A stretch of DNA of 64,000 bases from Microvelia longipes (lineage: Eukaryota > Arthropoda > Insecta > Hemiptera > Veliidae). The notes under the pieces were generated by a model, which worked only from the letters and a program-made list of their open reading frames with translations, did no database searches and was not told the DNA's origin. A program made the position numbers and the translations under genes. This document shows, piece after piece, positions 60,481 to 64,000 of this stretch (position 1 is its first letter; the number at the start of each line of letters is the position of its first letter). The stretch spans positions 74,717,805 through 74,781,804 of the forward strand of contig JACMZG010000008.1 of the NCBI GenBank assembly GCA_018340805.1. Reading direction: 5' to 3'.

Positions 60481-60948
60481 ATCAAACAAATTCCATATAC
60501 TTGGTAACTAGCCTAAAAGCATTCTCAATATGATTGAATGTAATAATAAGAAAATGTAACATCAGAAAATGTTAAAAACACACCCTGAACTGATGACACA
60601 ACTTGCTAATCATTGTCTATCTTGTGGTATAGAGAGCCCTCAACTCCAGTTATAACACCAAATATAGACTTATCTTCGCTCAGTTCTTATAATGAATTTT
60701 ACTTATCTCTTGAATCAGATTTCAATAAATCAAAGTAACTTGTCAACTGCGGCTAACCTCTGAAAACTTACTCAGAGTGTCAGCCCATGAAAATTAGTAC
60801 ACAAAATAGAATAACTCACCCAGCTATGCCTAATGTAAAAATAAAAAAATTGAAAATTTAAGCACCTCTTGTTCATGCCCAAATAAACCTTTTCGCCCAC
60901 AACTTAATTAATAACAAATTAATAATATCAAAACATATAATCATAAAA
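60481..60948. other. AT-rich sequence between LINE remnant and hairpin P5
   Basis: No RT or RNase H coding could be traced here on either strand. Confidence 0.45.
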
Positions 60949-61533
60949 AATTCTGGCGCGGGGTCCGCATGTCGGCGAATTTCCTTTGGATGCGTGTTTC
61001 CTGCTAAATAACAATCCTGGTTAAATGATAATTTTTATAGTTTTTTACATTATATAAGTTTACAACTACTAAATAAATAATTCCGGCGCGGTGGTCCGCT
61101 GTCGGGCGAATTTCCTTTGAAAAACCTAAAGATAACTGACTAAGCTTAAAGATAAGTAACTAATCTTTAAACTAGTGCAAATAATAGTGCGTACTTCTAA
61201 TTTTAGAGGCATAGTTTTGTACAACCAACTGGATAATTATGCGCATTTCCTTTGGAAAATACAGACAAAATGAGTTACGAGCAGTGCTTGACAATTGAGT
61301 AACTGGTTAGGTTCTAAAGTATGAACCGGAACCACGCAATGGGCATGGTTCTGGCATAAGCAAGAAATGGGTTGTTTAGCACGGAAACACGCATTCTAAA
61401 TGAAATTCGCCCGATAGCGGACCACCGCACCGGAATTATTTATTTAGTAGTTGTAAACTTATATGATGTAAAAAGCACGGAAACACGCATCCAAAGGAAA
61501 TTCGCCCGACATGCGGATCACCGCGCCAGAATT
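60949..61533. repeat. P-family hairpin, copy 5 (left inner arm deleted)
   Basis: The outer ends are as in other P copies, with an extra segment at ~61,005-61,045. The left inner arm between 'gtcgggcgaatttcctttg' and the single-copy centre is missing, while the right inner arm is complete. It is inserted within the LINE remnant, so it is younger than that element. Confidence 0.85.
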
Positions 61534-61569
61534 ATTTAATTAATATACGTATGAGGATGCATGTATGTA

Positions 61570-62760
<1,191 letters not shown>

Positions 62761-63740
62761 GGTTCAAGGGAGGTTTCAGGCTATTCACATCGACGGTGTT
62801 TAAGCCCTGTGTGACCAAAGCGAGCCCTTTTATTGTTAAATTCTTAACAATGTAGATGGCGAATTTAGCCTCATTTTTGGACTATTGATCAAGGTCGCTG
62901 TTGATCTATAGTACTGACCATAATCTTGTGCGCAAACAAATGATTTTTTATTTTTATTATATTTGTTTCAAATGTTTGACGATTTTTTCTGTGTAACGTA
63001 TTACTAGTAATTGAACCAACATCAGCGAGTGCGTCATTAGATGTCCAATTGGTACGATGTTTAACAAAACATAAGTGTTTCTACATGTTGCGATATCTCC
63101 AAAAAAATTAACCCTTTTTCTTAAATTTGTACTGATACCAGTAAGCAAAGCAAGACCTTTTTTTAATTGTGTACAATTCGTAAAATACGTCTTTTGCCCC
63201 CCCCCCCCCCGTTGCATAAACGTAAGATTATTATTTATATTGTTTTTATTTAATGTAAAATTATAATCATTTATTAAACAGAAGCGGATTATGAAGGTTT
63301 TAATCATATTTTAAGTAATATAGGATGCACGGCTTGGTACCATCTGCCCCCCCCCCTGGTCGCATACATATTTATAAGGTTACCCCTCCCAGGATTGGGC
63401 TCTAATACCGCCACTGCTTAGAGTATATTATGATAAAAATTCGCTGAAAGCTTGTATGTCAGAAAAATCATTTTGTCGTTAGATCCATATTAATGACTAT
63501 GAATCAATGCTGAGGTAAATATGATAAGACTTGTTTACTGTTAATAAATTTAACTCACCATCCCCACTCCTAAAAAAAATAATAATGTAGTTATCTTTGT
63601 ATTTTATTTATAAAATTAGTTTACTTAGTGATAAATGAGTTTTAACATAAAACAATTACCCTCAAGTGTTCAGTTCAATATTGTTTCTAAAAGCATGATT
63701 TATTTGTTAAAATAATATATCCCTTATTGGCAATTTAATT
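62761..63740. other. Flank of the LINE and intron before the second BTB copy
   Basis: A 116-codon minus frame (62,957-63,307) is crossed by a C/G homopolymer and is unrecognised. It may include LINE 5' sequence. C-homopolymers occur at 63,198 and 63,348. Confidence 0.4.
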
Positions 63741-63753
63741 CTTCATTTAAGCA

Positions 63754-64000
63754 ATGGAAGAAGACGAATATTGTCGTTGGGAGAAAATGAAAGACTTAAG
63801 CTATTGCTCTTTTAATCCAAAGTACAAGCCAAACATTATATATAATTTCCGTGATTCAGTTTTAATTCATAAAATAAATTTTTGTATGAAAGTGACATTT
63901 ACCGATGTAGGTCAATATTCTACAACAGTGTTTTAAACGGGGAAAAAAACTCTGCTTGATTGGGATTTAAGAATTTTCACCATACTCAATACCACTCACT
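63754..64000 (+). pseudogene. Second speckle-type POZ paralog, 5' part, with in-frame TAA
   Basis: ATG at 63,754 follows an acceptor-like 'cttcatttaag' by three bases, as in the copy at 56,810. MEEDEYCRWEKMKDLSYCSF aligns with the N-terminus of the first copy (both have WxKMK and a PxYKP motif). TAA at codon 61 (63,934-63,936) replaces a lysine codon of the first copy. The same frame continues in register beyond it (TGKKTLLDWDLRIFTILN) to the window edge. No BTB domain is reached before the window ends. Confidence 0.7.

Noticed and set aside
62957..63307. 116-codon minus-strand frame as an extra LINE domain
   Set aside because: It crosses a C/G homopolymer, and I could not match it to a known LINE block. 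Left unassigned.

Overview
This is an AT-rich stretch of metazoan nuclear genome, most likely from an arthropod. The animal origin rests on spliced exons with GT/AG borders, LDL-receptor class A (LDLa) modules, an intron-preceded POZ/BTB gene pair, a non-LTR retrotransposon with a Jockey/I/LOA-type C-terminus, and tRNA-derived SINEs. The BTB proteins resemble the speckle-type POZ expansions of chelicerates and insects, but the species cannot be read from the window. Coding content is very low. Most long open frames are translations of (TA)n arrays or of repeats.

Genes. (1) A minus-strand gene with LDLa repeats is visible as four exons: 46,745-46,592, 45,128-45,019, 42,046-41,893 and 33,685-33,357. 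All splice phases agree. The pattern is a duplicated two-exon module (154-nt exon plus B exon). The last exon adds about 70 residues of unknown type after its LDLa half. The 8.2-kb third intron holds a young LTR retrotransposon. (2) Two plus-strand BTB paralogs lie at 56,810-57,790 and from 63,754 to the window end. Each has a splice acceptor just before its ATG and one in-frame stop, so both look like pseudogenes. (3) A decayed minus-strand LINE lies between them (62,760-59,989), interrupted by a palindromic repeat and a (TA)n array.

Repeat layout. 0-10.3 kb is a nested array of two families. P is a ~700-bp hairpin. Q is an ~0.9-1 kb unit holding a (TA)n array, short tandem sub-repeats and tRNA T-arm-like motifs. 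They are arranged Q-P ... P-Q(inverted)-Q-P ... Q-P. 10-31 kb is a patchwork of hairpin MITEs, hAT-like and TTAA-flanked elements, minisatellites and a SINE. 34.4-34.8 kb is a TIR element carrying a well-formed hammerhead ribozyme motif. 35.96-40.92 kb is a non-autonomous LTR retrotransposon (minus strand) with PBS, PPT, 4-bp target duplication and nearly identical LTRs. 49.25-51.35 kb is a 2.1-kb palindrome. 52.4-56.2 kb contains a 78-bp minisatellite, direct repeats with a small conserved ORF, a TIR element containing a tRNA-Arg-like SINE, and GC-rich hairpin islands.

Most notable: hammerhead-like catalytic cores (CTGATGA ... GAAA) occur in several unrelated mobile repeats of this one window. 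The two arms of each P hairpin also share private mutations and even an identical deletion, which implies arm-to-arm copying.
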